The notes: generated from the letters alone by a model not told the origin. A stretch of DNA of 52,813 nt from Bacillus sp. EB01 (GCF_000613125.1 NZ_HG964497.1:2216886-2269698), one strand, 5' to 3'; shown: positions 18,656 to 28,186, counted from the stretch's first letter. Program-made: numbers and translations.

Positions 18656-18684
18656 ATTATACCGAAATTAAAAAATGAGTGCAA
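18656..18684 (-). promoter_or_regulatory. Sigma-A promoter of yabR
   Basis: Minus strand TTGCAC-N17-TATAAT, 50 bp upstream of the yabR start. Confidence 0.75.
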
Positions 18685-18701
18685 TGGAACAACCATGTGG
18701 T

Positions 18702-19091
18702 TCATTTTTCCTTATCATTTCCATCATTGGGAAGCGTGAAGATCGTCTCCCCTTCACCAGAATAATAGTACAGCTTCCTGGCCAGTTTTGCTAAGTATTC
18801 ATCATCGTTGAGTTTTTTTATTTCCTCATTGAGCACATCACGCTCATTCTCAAGTTCTGTCAGCTGTTGTTTAAGCTGTGCCTTCTCAGACTTTTTTTCT
18901 TCTAGCATAGTTGCTCTTGTATACATTGACGAGACTGCGAAATACATCAAAAGGGCTGCCAGCAACGCAAACGCAGACAATCGGCGGATGAGCCCTTTCC
19001 GCTTCCGCAATGCAGCTTCTGATGAATAAAGCTTAGCTTCCACATATTCATTGTTGATCCTGGCTACATTCCGTTTCTTTGTCTCCTTCAT
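18702..19091 (-). CDS. divIC: Cell division protein DivIC (FtsB-like)
   Basis: Bitopic septum protein that works with FtsL and DivIB. The 129-aa sequence has a short basic cytoplasmic N terminus, one membrane helix (about residues 40-56, AFALLAALLMYFAVSSM), a coiled coil of heptads (about 65-100, EKKSEKAQLKQQLTELENERD) and a conserved end with YLAKLARKLYYYSGEGETIF. It lies between yabQ and yabR as in other Bacillus. A 12-bp gap to yabQ suggests co-transcription. Confidence 0.94.
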   Translation of the reverse strand: MKETKKRNVARINNEYVEAKLYSSEAALRKRKGLIRRLSAFALLAALLMYFAVSSMYTRATMLEEKKSEKAQLKQQLTELENERDVLNEEIKKLNDDEYLAKLARKLYYYSGEGETIFTLPNDGNDKEK

Positions 19092-19103
19092 GCTGGTCCC
19101 CCT

Positions 19104-19736
19104 TTACTTTTTATTTTTATTCCACCTAATCGCCCTTTTATAAACATTCTTTGTCTTTATAAATAATCCTGCCATTTTATTATATAACTTCTCGACGTTT
19201 TTTTTAATCCCTTTCGGCATGAGTTTCCAACAAATTTGAAAAAATTTCTTCAACGGCAAGAAAAAAATGACTTTAATAGCTTTAAGTAAAATTTTTAATA
19301 TAAAATTCCCTGTGGATAGGAGCGTTTTCCCAAGAAGGAGTACTAGCCCTGCGACAATTTGGATAAGTCCAACAACAGGTTTAAAGATTAAAAGACTGCA
19401 CGTTTTAACGAGAAACCGCCATATTGTTTTCACGAAATGAATCAACTTTTCCAATAACCAAAGATAGAAACTTTTTATCAACGCCTGATACGCCGCAAAT
19501 CCGCACAACAAAGCCAGAAATATATAAAAGCGGATTTCTCCACGGTTCACTATAAAAAGCACATAAAAAATTACCAGGGCCTGTACAGCCCAAAACAATA
19601 TGTCATTGATGAAGGAGATCCAGCTCTTTCGTTTTGGGCGGTTTAAGAAGCGCTGGTAAGTGTCTAGCGTCATACCGAAGCCAATCCCCGAAATAATCAT
19701 TGCCGCCATGGTCATGAACTGGACATTCAGTGTCAT
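19104..19736 (-). CDS. yabQ: Spore cortex protein YabQ
   Basis: Sporulation membrane protein needed for cortex formation in B. subtilis. The 210-aa sequence has several membrane segments in the N-terminal 120 residues (MTMAAMIISGIGFGMTL, ILFWAVQALVIFYVLFI, FYIFLALLCGFAAYQAL and others). A very basic C-terminal tail follows, rich in Lys and Phe. Its ATG overlaps the yabP stop by 4 bp (ATGA), so the pair is translationally coupled. It acts in the mother cell according to family knowledge. Confidence 0.92.
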   Translation of the reverse strand: MTLNVQFMTMAAMIISGIGFGMTLDTYQRFLNRPKRKSWISFINDILFWAVQALVIFYVLFIVNRGEIRFYIFLALLCGFAAYQALIKSFYLWLLEKLIHFVKTIWRFLVKTCSLLIFKPVVGLIQIVAGLVLLLGKTLLSTGNFILKILLKAIKVIFFLPLKKFFQICWKLMPKGIKKNVEKLYNKMAGLFIKTKNVYKRAIRWNKNKK

Positions 19737-20035
19737 CGGAACAATTTGCTAAAGAAGCCTTTAGCTTTTTCTCCTTGCTGTTCATCCAGATAAACAAGTT
19801 CAAACACTTTTCCTTTAATTGAGACAACTCCTTTATCGACATCCAGATTCTTCATTTGCAAATTTTGGCCTTTAATAGAGAGAAACCCCATAGTTGTCTC
19901 AAGGAGGAATTCTTCGTTATCAAAGCTTTCGACTTGCTTTACTCCGGTAATGTCCAGAAGCTTGCGCCCTCTCATAATGACATCATGTTCAGGTACTGTT
20001 CCTTTGTTTTGATTCGTTTCATAATACTGGCTCAT
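19733..20035 (-). CDS. yabP: Sporulation protein YabP
   Basis: A 100-aa YabP/YqfC-family protein. The family pattern RGRKLLDITGVKQVESFDNEEFLLET lies at residues 22-47 and GFLSIKGQNLQMKNLDVDKGVVSIKG follows. In B. subtilis yabP and yabQ are sigma-E dependent and expressed in the mother cell. I could not place a convincing sigma-E promoter here. It is coupled to yabQ by an ATGA overlap. Confidence 0.92.
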   Translation of the reverse strand: MSQYYETNQNKGTVPEHDVIMRGRKLLDITGVKQVESFDNEEFLLETTMGFLSIKGQNLQMKNLDVDKGVVSIKGKVFELVYLDEQQGEKAKGFFSKLFR

Positions 20036-20094
20036 CTGTTCAACCCCCGAATCACATAGTTTTGTACATCCTATGCCATATTCGTGTTAAATAG

Positions 20095-20130
20095 AACAAG
20101 CCCCCCTAACTCCTGCTCAGGTGTTAGGGC
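20095..20130 (-). terminator. Possible terminator after rqcP
   Basis: On the minus strand CCCTAAC pairs with GTTAGGG across a 12-base loop, 7 bp after rqcP. It is followed by GGG and CTTGTT with no run of T, so it may instead be a 3' stabilising hairpin. Confidence 0.35.
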
Positions 20131-20136
20131 GATGCA

Positions 20137-20406
20137 TTAGAAAGAGTCCTGATTTACCCTTTCCTCTTTGATAATCGTATACATTTCTGCGGCTTCATCC
20201 TTGCGGGTTGTTTCCTGGATTTGATCAATCCTGGCAGTCAGAACCCGTTGGCCAAATCGAATGGTTAACTCATCGCCAACCTTAACAGTTGTACTGGCCT
20301 TTGCTTCCTTTCCATTAACAAGAATTCTTCCTTGTTCAGAGACCTCTTTAGCCAGCGTCCTTCTTTTAATAATTCTCGAAACTTTAAGAAATTTGTCTAA
20401 CCTCAC
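20137..20406 (-). CDS. rqcP: S4-domain ribosome quality-control factor RqcP
   Basis: A 89-aa protein related to Hsp15. The S4 RNA-binding domain covers residues 1-60 (MRLDKFLKVSRIIKRRTLAKEVSEQG start, then VNGKEAKASTTVKVGDELTIRFG). RqcP works with RqcH on obstructed 50S subunits carrying peptidyl-tRNA during alanine tailing. The start is GTG with AGGGGGAA 5 bp upstream. It follows mazG after a 209-bp gap that holds a repeat element. Confidence 0.93.
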   Translation of the reverse strand: MRLDKFLKVSRIIKRRTLAKEVSEQGRILVNGKEAKASTTVKVGDELTIRFGQRVLTARIDQIQETTRKDEAAEMYTIIKEERVNQDSF

Positions 20407-20488
20407 GTAACTTCCCCCTTACCTTTTTAAGTGCGAAACCCCTCATTGATTATGTTTTCTTTATATTAAGGCTTTGTTAAACAAGTAT

Positions 20489-20575
20489 GTTGATTTCCGC
20501 TACACAAAGGGAAGCTTCTAAGATCGCAGGGACAGGCGTTCTTTGCCTGTCACGATGCCATCCGCTCCAATCAAC
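20489..20575 (+). repeat. Small MITE-like intergenic repeat, copy A
   Basis: An 87-bp element in the mazG-rqcP gap. Its ends, GTTGATT and AATCAAC, are inverted repeats. The middle holds a palindrome GACAGGC-N7-GCCTGTC (20531-20551). About 33 bp of the middle, with three mismatches, recur in inverted orientation at 29662-29694. The right end, CCGCTCCAATCAAC, is close to the right end of the repeat at 28277-28617. Confidence 0.7.
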
Positions 20576-20615
20576 ACTGCTATAAAATTAACACTATCCA
20601 CTAACACAGCCTATA

Positions 20616-22088
20616 TTAAAGCCCTTCTCTTTTTGCTTCATCCCAAAATGCATCTAGTTCTTCAAGAGAATGGTTCTCGAATGGCTTTCCACTTTCATGT
20701 ACCTTTTTTTCGACATATTGAAAACGCCGGGTGAACTTATCATTTGTTTCCGACAGAGCCTCTTCAGGATGAATGCCTAAAAATCTGCTTACATTTACAA
20801 AGGCAAAGAGGAAATCTCCAAACTCCTTTTTCGCAAGATGTAAATGATTCTTATCGACAAGCTCCGCCTCAAATTCACCAAGCTCTTCTTTAACTTTTTC
20901 AAATGCGGGCCCTATTTCCTTCCAATCAAAGCCTACCCTCGCTGCTTTTTTCTGCAGTTCGTATGCTTTAATTAGAGCCGGATAAGAACCAGGAATCGAA
21001 TCAAGTAGTGAACCAGCCTCCACCATCCCTTTTTCACTCGCTTTTATTTCCTCCCAGTTTGCCACCACTTCCTCAGGGGTACTGGCATGTCTATCACCAA
21101 AAACATGCGGATGCCTTCTAATCATTTTTGAAGATATGGATTCAATTACATCATTGATAGTAAAGTACCCATCATCCTCTCCTATTTGTGCGTGGAGCAT
21201 GATCTGAAGCAAAACATCACCAAGCTCTTCCACTAGGTTATCGATATCACCTTGATTAATAGCATCAATCGTCTCGTACGTTTCCTCAATTAAGTACTTC
21301 TTCAAAGATTCATGCGTTTGTTCCTTATCCCAAGGACAACCACTTGGTCCCCTTAACGTTGCAATAATTTCTCGAAGCTTCGAAAAATCACGCCATCTCA
21401 ACTCCTCCTCCCTGAGAGGCGGAACATAAATGGTTACAAGGTTATGAACCTCTGATTTACGATCAAGTTCATATAGCATTACTTTTTCAACTTTCTCGTC
21501 ACTGCTTCCCGCTGCTGTAACAATATATACCTCATATTCATCAGGAAGTCTTTCCATTAGGGTAAGCTTGACGTCCGAAGCCGTGAATCTATCGTATACC
21601 TGACTGATGAACATGTGCTGGGTGACTTGAAGATCGTCTGCCTTCAGCTCCGTCCCATCCAAAAGCTGAAATCCCTCGACAGGGTCGATTCGAAGTGCTT
21701 GAAAAAGCGCATCTAGAAAGCTTTGCCCTCCGCCAAAAACAATTTGGATGGTTTGATCCGCGTTCGATGCGTCCAAAAGCAGCTGAACTGTCTTTTCAGC
21801 TACCAGCGGGTGTCCCGGTACAGCATAAAGGACTGGGCCTGTACTTGCCTCTTCCAGTATTCTGTGACATATCTCCCGGTATACCTCTTCAAAATTATCA
21901 TGTTTTTCGTAAATATCATCAAAAGCTGTGTATCGGAAGCCCTCAGTTTCCAGCTCACGGACCACAGGGTGTTCTTTTGTCCGCAAGTATACTCTGCCGG
22001 CGTTCATTAATTTCCTGTAAACGCCAAGCGGCAATTGATCGAGCTCGGCGGAACCAAGCCCGATAATTTCTATCTGCTTCTTCATCAT
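20616..22088 (-). CDS. mazG: YabN-type fusion of tetrapyrrole methylase and MazG pyrophosphohydrolase
   Basis: A 490-aa two-domain protein. Residues 5-215 are a SAM-dependent tetrapyrrole methylase-like domain (IIGLGSAELDQLPLG, YAVPGHPLVAEKTV). Residues 230-485 are MazG NTP pyrophosphohydrolase, with GCPWDKEQTHESL, the metal-binding EETYE and EELGDVLLQ, and a second partial repeat near 400. MazG hydrolyses (d)NTPs to monophosphates; the role of the methylase half is unknown. The ATG overlaps the upstream flippase stop (ATGA). The same fusion is typical of Bacillus. Confidence 0.95.
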   Translation of the reverse strand: MMKKQIEIIGLGSAELDQLPLGVYRKLMNAGRVYLRTKEHPVVRELETEGFRYTAFDDIYEKHDNFEEVYREICHRILEEASTGPVLYAVPGHPLVAEKTVQLLLDASNADQTIQIVFGGGQSFLDALFQALRIDPVEGFQLLDGTELKADDLQVTQHMFISQVYDRFTASDVKLTLMERLPDEYEVYIVTAAGSSDEKVEKVMLYELDRKSEVHNLVTIYVPPLREEELRWRDFSKLREIIATLRGPSGCPWDKEQTHESLKKYLIEETYETIDAINQGDIDNLVEELGDVLLQIMLHAQIGEDDGYFTINDVIESISSKMIRRHPHVFGDRHASTPEEVVANWEEIKASEKGMVEAGSLLDSIPGSYPALIKAYELQKKAARVGFDWKEIGPAFEKVKEELGEFEAELVDKNHLHLAKKEFGDFLFAFVNVSRFLGIHPEEALSETNDKFTRRFQYVEKKVHESGKPFENHSLEELDAFWDEAKREGL

Positions 22089-23689
22089 TTCCTTCTCCTA
22101 TCCTCCGGCAAAAGTAAAATCAATTTGCTTCCAAACGGAAACAACGCCAGTTCATCAGCCCGAAAAACACCCCTCTTAATCACAAGCCATACATAAAGAA
22201 AACCACCCACTAGACAGCCTATGACTGCCTGAAGGGATGCCGCAGTTCTAACGCTATCCAAATGATATAGAAAATCAGTTCCCGCCAAAAATAACTTTAA
22301 GGATACAATCATTACTCCCAAGGCATAAATAACATTTTTTATAAACGAAAAATTCAATATTTCGCCCTTAAAGGTATCTTTTAGAGCCAGGCCGACTGTA
22401 ACAGCCATCATAAATAAAGCTATTGTCGTTGCCCATGCTGCGCCCATGGTTCCGAAACGCGGAACAAGGATTAAATTCAGTACATACTTCAGTGGGAATC
22501 CTGTAAGGATGACAGCAGCAGGAAATAGCAGGACCCCGCGGCTTTGCAGTATGGCAGATGCGGTTAAGATATACGAACTGAATAGAATGGCTATACTCAG
22601 TACGGCCAGCACTGCCGTCCCGCTGCTGTTCTGAAACAGCATAATATTAGCTGGTTCAACGATGGCCCAAAGCCCCGCGGCGGCCCCAGCCCCAATTACA
22701 ATCGTAACCTGGACCGCAAGTCTAATCTTTCCTATTAAAAAATCCTTTTCCCTCCGAAGCTTGCTAGCGGCAATTAGAGGAACTATCGAGAATGCAATAG
22801 TGGAAGCCGCAGTGAGGCCTAGCTGGATAAGTGGCTGCCCCCTATCGAATATCCCTTTCAATTCCTTCGCACGCTCCGGTTCAACCCCATTTTTGACAAG
22901 AAGTGCATAAAGATTTAATGCATCGCCTAACTGAATAAATACCATCAAGAGGCTGCTAATGCAAATTGCCATGCCCTGAAGCCCAAGTAAATGTGCAATT
23001 TGTTTAAACTCTGAAAACCGAAGCATGAAGAATTCCTTCCCGCTTTCCCGACGGGATGTCCTTCTATTTTTTAACAAAAGTAATAAAATAATAAGCGCTA
23101 TAATACCTCCAGTAATCGAACCAAACATCGCTCCCGCTCCAACTAAGTATAAGGAATAGCCTTGTTGGACAAACAAGAGTGCAATTACCAAGATGGTTGC
23201 TACACGAATACTTTGTTCCCCGATTTGGGAAACAGCAGTTGGTACCATATCTCCTCTTCCCTGGAAGTAGCCTCTAAGGACGGAAATACCTGGAAATAGC
23301 AAAAAAACAGGAGCCACAGCCTTTAGCAATATCGCCAAGCCCTCATCTCCCATTACACGAGCAATAAAATTAGCTCCCAGGTAAAGTGTGGCGAAGCATA
23401 CAATACCAAAGCACTGCAGTAGTAAAAACGAAGCAGCAAAGAGCTGGCGTTCCCTATTGCGATGTTCTGCAAATAATTTCGATAACACAACTGGAAATCC
23501 TGTTGTCGCTAGAGCCATGGCAATCCCGTAGAAGGGATATACCTGTTGATATATGTAAAAACCTACATCCCCTGCTATATTCTGAAAAGGAATCCGGTAC
23601 CCGGCACTTAACAGTTTGGTAAATAGTGCAGCTGCCGTCAGGATAAAGGCACCTTTAAATAGATTTTTCGTCTGGTTACTCGGCCCCAT
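22085..23689 (-). CDS. yabM: MurJ/SpoVB-family polysaccharide flippase (YabM-like)
   Basis: A 534-aa membrane protein of the MOP superfamily with about 14 membrane helices. It probably moves lipid-linked saccharides across the membrane. Conserved features include the KLLSAGYRIPFQNIAGDVGFYIYQQVYPFY segment near the N terminus and PGISVLRGYFQGRGDMVPTAVSQI around residue 130. I set the start at the ATG with AAGGAG 6 bp upstream (MGPSNQTKNL). The in-frame GTG ten codons earlier has no ribosome-binding site. It is located between spoVT and mazG as in B. subtilis. The substrate is not known. Confidence 0.9.
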   Translation of the reverse strand: MGPSNQTKNLFKGAFILTAAALFTKLLSAGYRIPFQNIAGDVGFYIYQQVYPFYGIAMALATTGFPVVLSKLFAEHRNRERQLFAASFLLLQCFGIVCFATLYLGANFIARVMGDEGLAILLKAVAPVFLLFPGISVLRGYFQGRGDMVPTAVSQIGEQSIRVATILVIALLFVQQGYSLYLVGAGAMFGSITGGIIALIILLLLLKNRRTSRRESGKEFFMLRFSEFKQIAHLLGLQGMAICISSLLMVFIQLGDALNLYALLVKNGVEPERAKELKGIFDRGQPLIQLGLTAASTIAFSIVPLIAASKLRREKDFLIGKIRLAVQVTIVIGAGAAAGLWAIVEPANIMLFQNSSGTAVLAVLSIAILFSSYILTASAILQSRGVLLFPAAVILTGFPLKYVLNLILVPRFGTMGAAWATTIALFMMAVTVGLALKDTFKGEILNFSFIKNVIYALGVMIVSLKLFLAGTDFLYHLDSVRTAASLQAVIGCLVGGFLYVWLVIKRGVFRADELALFPFGSKLILLLPEDRRRK

Positions 23690-23721
23690 TTCTATCTCCT
23701 TCATGAATGAATTCGTCACCT

Positions 23722-23730
23722 ATTATAGCA
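23722..23730 (-). promoter_or_regulatory. Extended -10 promoter for the yabM-mazG operon
   Basis: Minus strand TGCTATAAT: a perfect -10 with a TGn extension, about 30 bp upstream of the yabM start. The -35 is poor. Confidence 0.5.
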
Positions 23731-23823
23731 CAGTGAAAATAGATATCTTCATGCATTATCGTTTAGAGGAGACGAGAAAACCTGCTTGATAGATGGGTTG
23801 GGAACTGAAGCTGCCTATATAAT

Positions 23824-23857
23824 AGCAAAAAGGGCGGCACATGTATGGCCACCCTCT
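23824..23857 (-). terminator. Terminator of spoVT
   Basis: On the minus strand GGGTGGC pairs with GCCGCCC (one wobble), followed by TTTTTG. Confidence 0.8.
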
Positions 23858-23872
23858 TTGTTAGAGCTGTTA

Positions 23873-24409
23873 TTATTGCTCCATTTGCCTCGCAAGGAAG
23901 CCAGCTGCCGTTTCAACTGCTTTTTGCTCGACTTCTCCAAGTGTTCCTTCTTTAGAAAAAATAATAACGGCTCCTATCGGGTCTCCATTGGCAATGATGG
24001 GTCCAATGGTATAAGAGGAAATCGATTCTTCATTGCCATCAGTAAGGGCAATGGTTCCCTGCTGGGTTACGAGAACAGATGAACGGTCTTCCATTGTTTT
24101 TTCAACAAGGTCACTAATATTTTTATTTAGGAAATCCTTTTTGGATCCACCCGCCATTGCAATATAGGTATCCCTGTCACAAATAAGAACCGGATTGCCA
24201 AGGCTGTCATATAATGCTTCGGCATATTCTTTCGCAAAATCGCTCAATTCACTTATTGGCGAGTATTTTTTCAGGATGACTTCCCCGTCTCTGTCTACGA
24301 ATATTTCCAACGGGTCCCCTTCCCGAATACGAAGGGTTCTGCGAATTTCCTTCGGTATAACAACACGACCTAAATCATCGATACGACGAACTATACCAGT
24401 TGCTTTCAT
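23873..24409 (-). CDS. spoVT: Stage V sporulation regulator SpoVT
   Basis: Forespore transcription factor that tunes sigma-G genes. Residues 1-50 are an AbrB-type swapped-hairpin DNA-binding domain (MKATGIVRRIDDLGRVVIPKEIRRTLRI), and the rest is a GAF-like domain. The 178-aa length equals the B. subtilis protein. I chose the ATG preceded by GTGAGG at 9 bp; an upstream ATG seven codons earlier has no ribosome-binding site. A sigma-G-type promoter lies upstream. Paralogous to abrB at 44553-44831. Confidence 0.97.
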   Translation of the reverse strand: MKATGIVRRIDDLGRVVIPKEIRRTLRIREGDPLEIFVDRDGEVILKKYSPISELSDFAKEYAEALYDSLGNPVLICDRDTYIAMAGGSKKDFLNKNISDLVEKTMEDRSSVLVTQQGTIALTDGNEESISSYTIGPIIANGDPIGAVIIFSKEGTLGEVEQKAVETAAGFLARQMEQ

Positions 24410-24491
24410 CCAATGTTGCCTCACTTTCATCTGATGATTGAAATTGGCTGGCTTTCCTTCCTTTTCGTGAAAGCTTCGCCAAGTTTGAACT

Positions 24492-24520
24492 TAGTATCCT
24501 TCATATGGAAAGTTCTATAC
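24492..24520 (-). promoter_or_regulatory. Candidate sigma-G promoter of spoVT
   Basis: Minus strand GTATA-N17-GATACTA, against the consensus GHATR-N17/18-CATNHTA: five of five and six of seven matches. spoVT is a known sigma-G gene. Confidence 0.6.
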
Positions 24521-24640
24521 ATAAGCGGATATTTTTTTACGGTGTTAATAAAACTTCCAAAAACGGATAAACATTCCAGCACTAATAGTTATTTACATTG
24601 GATAATTACCCATGTTTTTCCTGAGTCAAACGTCCTTTTT

Positions 24641-27600
24641 TTAATGGACCGATTTTTTTGCCGCCATTGCATTAGCGTGTGCATCATCCAAGCCTTTTGT
24701 CATTTGGTAAATTGCATGCAGCCAAACCGCAGTATCCATTCCTTTTTTATTCAGATTGATTTTAAACTTCTTCCCGTCCATTTCAAAACCAGCCGCGTTG
24801 CCATATGGCTCGGTGACACCAATGATTTTATCACCAGGGATTTCAGTAACTGTTCTTTCGCTTAAAAGAAGTGTAATGGTGTCTTTGGTTTGCTTAATGG
24901 ATTCAATTCCAGCCCTTCGTCCATGAACTTTGATTTCTGCAACCTGAAACAGGTATGCTACTTCATCAGGATACTCCCCAAAGCGGTCTTTCATCTCTGC
25001 TTCTAGTTCCTCTATTTCGCTAAGCTCGGACGCTCCACGGAATCGTTTGTACATCTCAATCTTTTGATGGCCATCACGAATATAGGATTCGGGGATATAG
25101 GCATCGATTTCTACATCAATCTCGATTGTTTGTGCAACCTGTTCTTTTCCAGTACTCTGCCTTTCTTCAATTGCTTCCTTCAGCATCTGAGAATACAGGT
25201 CAAAACCGACGGAATCTATAAAGCCGTGCTGCTGGGCACCTAACAGGTTACCAGCCCCCCTGATGGATAAGTCTCTCATAGCAATTTTGAAACCCGACCC
25301 TAGCTCTGTGAACTCCTTTATCGCATGAAGCCTTTTTTCAGCAACCTCATTCAATACCTTGTCTTTCCTATAAGTAAAGTAAGCATAGGCAATCCGGTTA
25401 GAACGCCCTACCCGCCCACGTAATTGATACAGCTGTGATAACCCCATCCTGTCGGCATCGTGGACAATTAAGGTGTTTACATTTGGAATGTCTACTCCTG
25501 TCTCAATAATTGTCGTGCTAACCAGAACATCAAACTCCCCGGCAAGAAAGCTGATCATTACGGATTCCAACTCATTTTCGGACATTTGGCCGTGTGCATA
25601 GGTAACCCGGGCATCTGGAACTAGCATGGAAATTTCCTCTGCCTTACGTTCGATATCCTCTACTCGATTATAAAGGAAGTATACTTGACCATCCCTGGCA
25701 AGCTCTCTTTCAATTGCTTCTTTTACAAGTGCACCATTATATTCCATTACGTATGTCTGTATCGGAAAACGGTTTTCCGGAGGCGTTTCTATAACGGACA
25801 AATCCCTAACCCCAAGCATCGACATGTGAAGTGTCCTAGGAATCGGTGTGGCAGTTAATGTCAGAACATCAACATTCGTTTTCAATTGCTTGATTTTTTC
25901 TTTATGAGTCACACCAAACCGTTGTTCCTCATCAATAATTAATAATCCGATATCCCGATACACGACATCTTTTGAAAGGAGACGGTGCGTTCCTATAACA
26001 ATATCAACAGTTCCAGCTTTAAGGCCCTTTAGCGTTTCAGTTTGTTGCTTTCTGGACCTGAACCTGCTTAATAGTCCGATATTTATTGGATAGTCCTGAA
26101 ATCGTTCCCTCACTGTCTCGTAATGCTGCTGTGCCAATATTGTTGTCGGTACTAAAAAGGCAACCTGTTTTCCATCAGCAATCGCCTTAAAAGCTGCCCG
26201 AATGGCTACTTCAGTTTTTCCATACCCAACATCACCACAAAGAAGCCGATCCATTGGCCGTGATTTCTCCATATCATGCTTAATTTCATGAATAGAACGG
26301 AGTTGATCTTCGGTTTCCTGATAAGGGAAAGTTGCCTCAAATTCACGCTGCATTTCGCCATCAGGGCTGAAGGCATAGCCCACGGCAGCTTCACGCTCTG
26401 CGTAAAGCTTAATAAGATCATCTGCAATATCCTGAACGGATGACTCAACCTTTTTCTTAACCCTTTTCCAGTCACTTCCGCCAAGCTTATAAATTTTAGG
26501 TTCCTTGCCTTCAGAACCAACATATTTTTGGACTAAGTCTATTTGTTCAACAGGAACATAAAGCTTATCTGACCCCTGATAACGGATATGCAAATAATCC
26601 TTATGAACCCCGTTAATGACCAGGGTCTCTATTCCAAGATACTTTCCAATCCCATGGTTTATATGGACAACATAGTCACCAATCTTAAGCTCCGAGTAAC
26701 TTTTTAGCCGCTCTGCATTTGATAATTTTTGTCGCTGGCGAGACCGCTTTGGCCGCTTATTGAATAATTCCTCTTCGGTAATAACCGCGAGCCGCTGCAT
26801 CGGAAGTTCAAAGCCGCTTTGCAGGCTTCCTGGAATAATCTGTACAGTTCCGGGCAACAGTTTGCTTGTCCTTTCTGCAAGGCCTGCTTCAATTTCATAG
26901 TCACCGAGGACACGCTGCAGCTTATCTACCCTTTCTTTGTCAGGGCCAAGGAAAACAACTGAGTAGCCTCCCTTTCTCCAGCGTTCCAATTCCGTCTTAA
27001 GCAGGTGCATTTGTCCATGAAAATTTTGCATTTGCCTGCTGGAAAGATTGATTATATTCTGCGGACTGGTATTAGCTACATGCCGAAGAAAAAGCGATAG
27101 GTACAAAACTGGTTTTTTTGAAGTCTGGAACAACTCTTGAGCGTTATGGGAAAGCAATAAGTCATGAACAATTTTACCTTCACTAAGAAGAGATGTGTAC
27201 CATTCTGCCTCTTCTTTATCAAGGCTTTCATTCATTTCGTGAACCCTGCTGACCTCATCGACCACAATTAGCCCATTTGCAGGGAAATAATCTAGTAAAC
27301 TAGCTTGGGAATCGTATGCAAGCGATACATATTTAAAAATATCATCCGTACGCTGCCCGTTTTTAAATTGCTCCAATTCAAATGATATATTTTGGGAAAG
27401 CTGCTGTTTTGCTTTTTCATCCTTTATTTTTTTAAGGCTCGCTCCTAATTGAGCCTTAAGTTCTTCATAAAGCCTTATATAATTCGCTTCTTCTAACGGT
27501 ATTTCATTGGCAGGTCCAATAACTGCTTTGGATAACTTCTTCTTTGACCTTTGATCCTCAAGAGAGAATGTTCGGATTGACTCTACCTCAGTATCAAAAA

Positions 27601-28186
27601 ATTCAATTCTAATGGGATCGGCCTCTGTCAGAGGAAAGATATCGACAATTCCGCCCCGGACACTGAATTCCCCAGGTGTTGCAACCATCTCTGAGCGAAT
27701 ATATCCCATTCTAACAAAATCCAGCAACAGTTCATCTATGTCAATATCTTCACCTAATTGGATCAGCAGCTTGTACTTGGACCAAACGTCGACAGGGGGG
27801 AGTATTTTTCTTAATCCCGCTACAGGTGTAACTAATATTCCGTTCCCACCATTGCTCCAATTGTTTAACACTTCTATCCTTTGGGCCCGAAGTTCCGGGC
27901 TGGCGATACTCATTTCCGCAGCAATTAGCTCATTTGCCGGAAATAAATAAACCTCCCTTTCATCTATAAGATTAACTAGATCATCATATAATTTTTGAGC
28001 TTGCAGCAAGTTATGGGTGACAAGGAGAACTGGCCTTTTTGTTTGGTTGTGAATTGCCGCAACCATAACTGTCCTGGATGATCCAGACAAGCCCGCTACC
28101 AGCTGTTCCCTCAAGCCGCCTTTCAAACCGCTAATAATTGATTGTATGTCCTCCTGCTTGAGGAACAAGGTTGTTAGGCCTTCCAT
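24641..28186 (-). CDS. mfd: Transcription-repair coupling factor Mfd
   Basis: Translocase that removes stalled RNA polymerase and recruits UvrA. At 1181 aa it has normal length. Domains in order: a UvrB-like N-terminal region (to about residue 350), the RNA polymerase interaction domain (about 490-560, KIGDYVVHINHGIGKYLGIE), RecG-like helicase lobes with Walker A CGDVGYGKTEVA and DEEQ box IIDEEQRFGV, motif VI region QLRGRVGRS, and a C-terminal UvrA-inhibiting domain. GGAGGAG precedes the ATG. It lies between fin and spoVT as in B. subtilis. Confidence 0.98.
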   Translation of the reverse strand: MEGLTTLFLKQEDIQSIISGLKGGLREQLVAGLSGSSRTVMVAAIHNQTKRPVLLVTHNLLQAQKLYDDLVNLIDEREVYLFPANELIAAEMSIASPELRAQRIEVLNNWSNGGNGILVTPVAGLRKILPPVDVWSKYKLLIQLGEDIDIDELLLDFVRMGYIRSEMVATPGEFSVRGGIVDIFPLTEADPIRIEFFDTEVESIRTFSLEDQRSKKKLSKAVIGPANEIPLEEANYIRLYEELKAQLGASLKKIKDEKAKQQLSQNISFELEQFKNGQRTDDIFKYVSLAYDSQASLLDYFPANGLIVVDEVSRVHEMNESLDKEEAEWYTSLLSEGKIVHDLLLSHNAQELFQTSKKPVLYLSLFLRHVANTSPQNIINLSSRQMQNFHGQMHLLKTELERWRKGGYSVVFLGPDKERVDKLQRVLGDYEIEAGLAERTSKLLPGTVQIIPGSLQSGFELPMQRLAVITEEELFNKRPKRSRQRQKLSNAERLKSYSELKIGDYVVHINHGIGKYLGIETLVINGVHKDYLHIRYQGSDKLYVPVEQIDLVQKYVGSEGKEPKIYKLGGSDWKRVKKKVESSVQDIADDLIKLYAEREAAVGYAFSPDGEMQREFEATFPYQETEDQLRSIHEIKHDMEKSRPMDRLLCGDVGYGKTEVAIRAAFKAIADGKQVAFLVPTTILAQQHYETVRERFQDYPINIGLLSRFRSRKQQTETLKGLKAGTVDIVIGTHRLLSKDVVYRDIGLLIIDEEQRFGVTHKEKIKQLKTNVDVLTLTATPIPRTLHMSMLGVRDLSVIETPPENRFPIQTYVMEYNGALVKEAIERELARDGQVYFLYNRVEDIERKAEEISMLVPDARVTYAHGQMSENELESVMISFLAGEFDVLVSTTIIETGVDIPNVNTLIVHDADRMGLSQLYQLRGRVGRSNRIAYAYFTYRKDKVLNEVAEKRLHAIKEFTELGSGFKIAMRDLSIRGAGNLLGAQQHGFIDSVGFDLYSQMLKEAIEERQSTGKEQVAQTIEIDVEIDAYIPESYIRDGHQKIEMYKRFRGASELSEIEELEAEMKDRFGEYPDEVAYLFQVAEIKVHGRRAGIESIKQTKDTITLLLSERTVTEIPGDKIIGVTEPYGNAAGFEMDGKKFKINLNKKGMDTAVWLHAIYQMTKGLDDAHANAMAAKKSVH

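Noticed and set aside
20036-20136. Sigma-E promoter for yabP-yabQ (GAATATG followed by a CATACAAT-like -10)
   Set aside because: A GAATAT sequence is present, but no acceptable -10 lies 13-15 bp downstream on the minus strand.
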